DNA of 64,000 nt from Deinococcus rubellus (GTDB taxonomy: Bacteria; Deinococcota; Deinococci; Deinococcales; Deinococcaceae). The stretch covers positions 1,233,501-1,297,500 of the forward strand of contig NZ_CP104213.1 in assembly GCF_025244745.1 (NCBI RefSeq), given 5' to 3'. Position 1 is the first letter of the stretch, and the number at the start of each line of letters is the position of its first letter. The position numbers were made by a program, and so were the translations under genes. This document shows, piece after piece, positions 63,965 to 64,000 of the stretch. Below the pieces are notes generated by a model that had not been told where the DNA came from, did not search any database, and worked only from the letters and a program-made list of their open reading frames with translations.

Positions 63965-64000
63965 TCAGATGCTCTGCACCTCGAAAGTCAGGCCCTGCGC
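63965..64000 (-). CDS. 3' end of a gene running off the right edge
   Basis: The last 11 codons before a TGA read AQGLTFEVQSI on the minus strand, a plausible C-terminus followed by a strong hairpin. Too little is visible to name the product, and other frames are open too; the hairpin is the main support. Confidence 0.4.
   Translation of the reverse strand, partial: AQGLTFEVQSI

Overview
The window looks like chromosomal DNA of a Deinococcus-type bacterium. The DNA is GC-rich. The gene content fits this group: FtsZ, long-form Hpf, futalosine-route menaquinone genes without an obvious need for MenC, an N-acylamino-acid-racemase-like enolase-superfamily enzyme, and outer-membrane-type export genes. 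At least 21 start codons have a TANNNT hexamer placed only 5-7 bases upstream, the leaderless-promoter signature known from Deinococcus. This lineage call is inference from gene content and start-site architecture; no rRNA or tRNA gene was seen.

Layout. 0-4.3 kb: 3' part of a MalZ-like GH13 enzyme, then a leftward feoA-feoB-feoC-flavin reductase iron operon with a 17-bp dyad over its promoter. 4.3-8.6 kb: exported protein, an intact IS5-family element, meaB, a MOSC protein, hpf. 8.7-12.1 kb: leftward nlpC/P60, ftsZ, Nudix and ribF genes. 12.1-13.5 kb: no intact gene, but diverged inverted repeats and decayed coding traces. 13.5-18.2 kb: HAD phosphatase, a DAHP synthase gene (aroG) preceded by a 16-codon aromatic leader peptide and attenuator-like hairpins, a PadR module, and a second, chorismate-mutase-fused DAHP synthase. 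18.3-25 kb: tatC-tatA, glmU, lgt, a glutaredoxin, a DUF456 protein, then rpsP-khpA-rimM-trmD. 25-28.8 kb: fumC, AraC regulator, MFS pump.

28.9-32.0 kb is a graveyard: a CheB-CheR fusion gene split by a second IS5-family element and truncated, meeting tail to tail a PAS histidine-kinase gene with one stop and several frameshifts. 32.2-36.8 kb: an unknown protein, mqnC-mqnA (mqnA apparently starting at CTG inside the mqnC stop), an RluA-type protein with Gly at the catalytic Asp position, an exported protein. 37.1-45.4 kb: TetR-controlled leftward operon with two TolC-like factors, a lipoprotein adaptor and an RND pump. 45.6-64 kb: ispH, metallophosphoesterase, deoD, nudC, DinB-like gene, rsmB, gnd, MarR-MFS operon, CsbD-like stress protein, icd, GNAT, AlaX, GAF/HD-GYP protein, racemase-GNAT pair, DUF697 protein, and a single-chain MNT-HEPN fusion.

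The most interesting item is the candidate aromatic-amino-acid attenuator before aroG. It combines a leaderless leader ORF rich in Phe/Tyr/Trp codons with two mutually exclusive RNA pairings, while the second DAHP synthase 1.6 kb away lacks it. Other notable points are the MNT-HEPN fusion, the mqnC/mqnA CTGA overlap, the active-site change in the RluA protein and the decaying CheBR/kinase locus.
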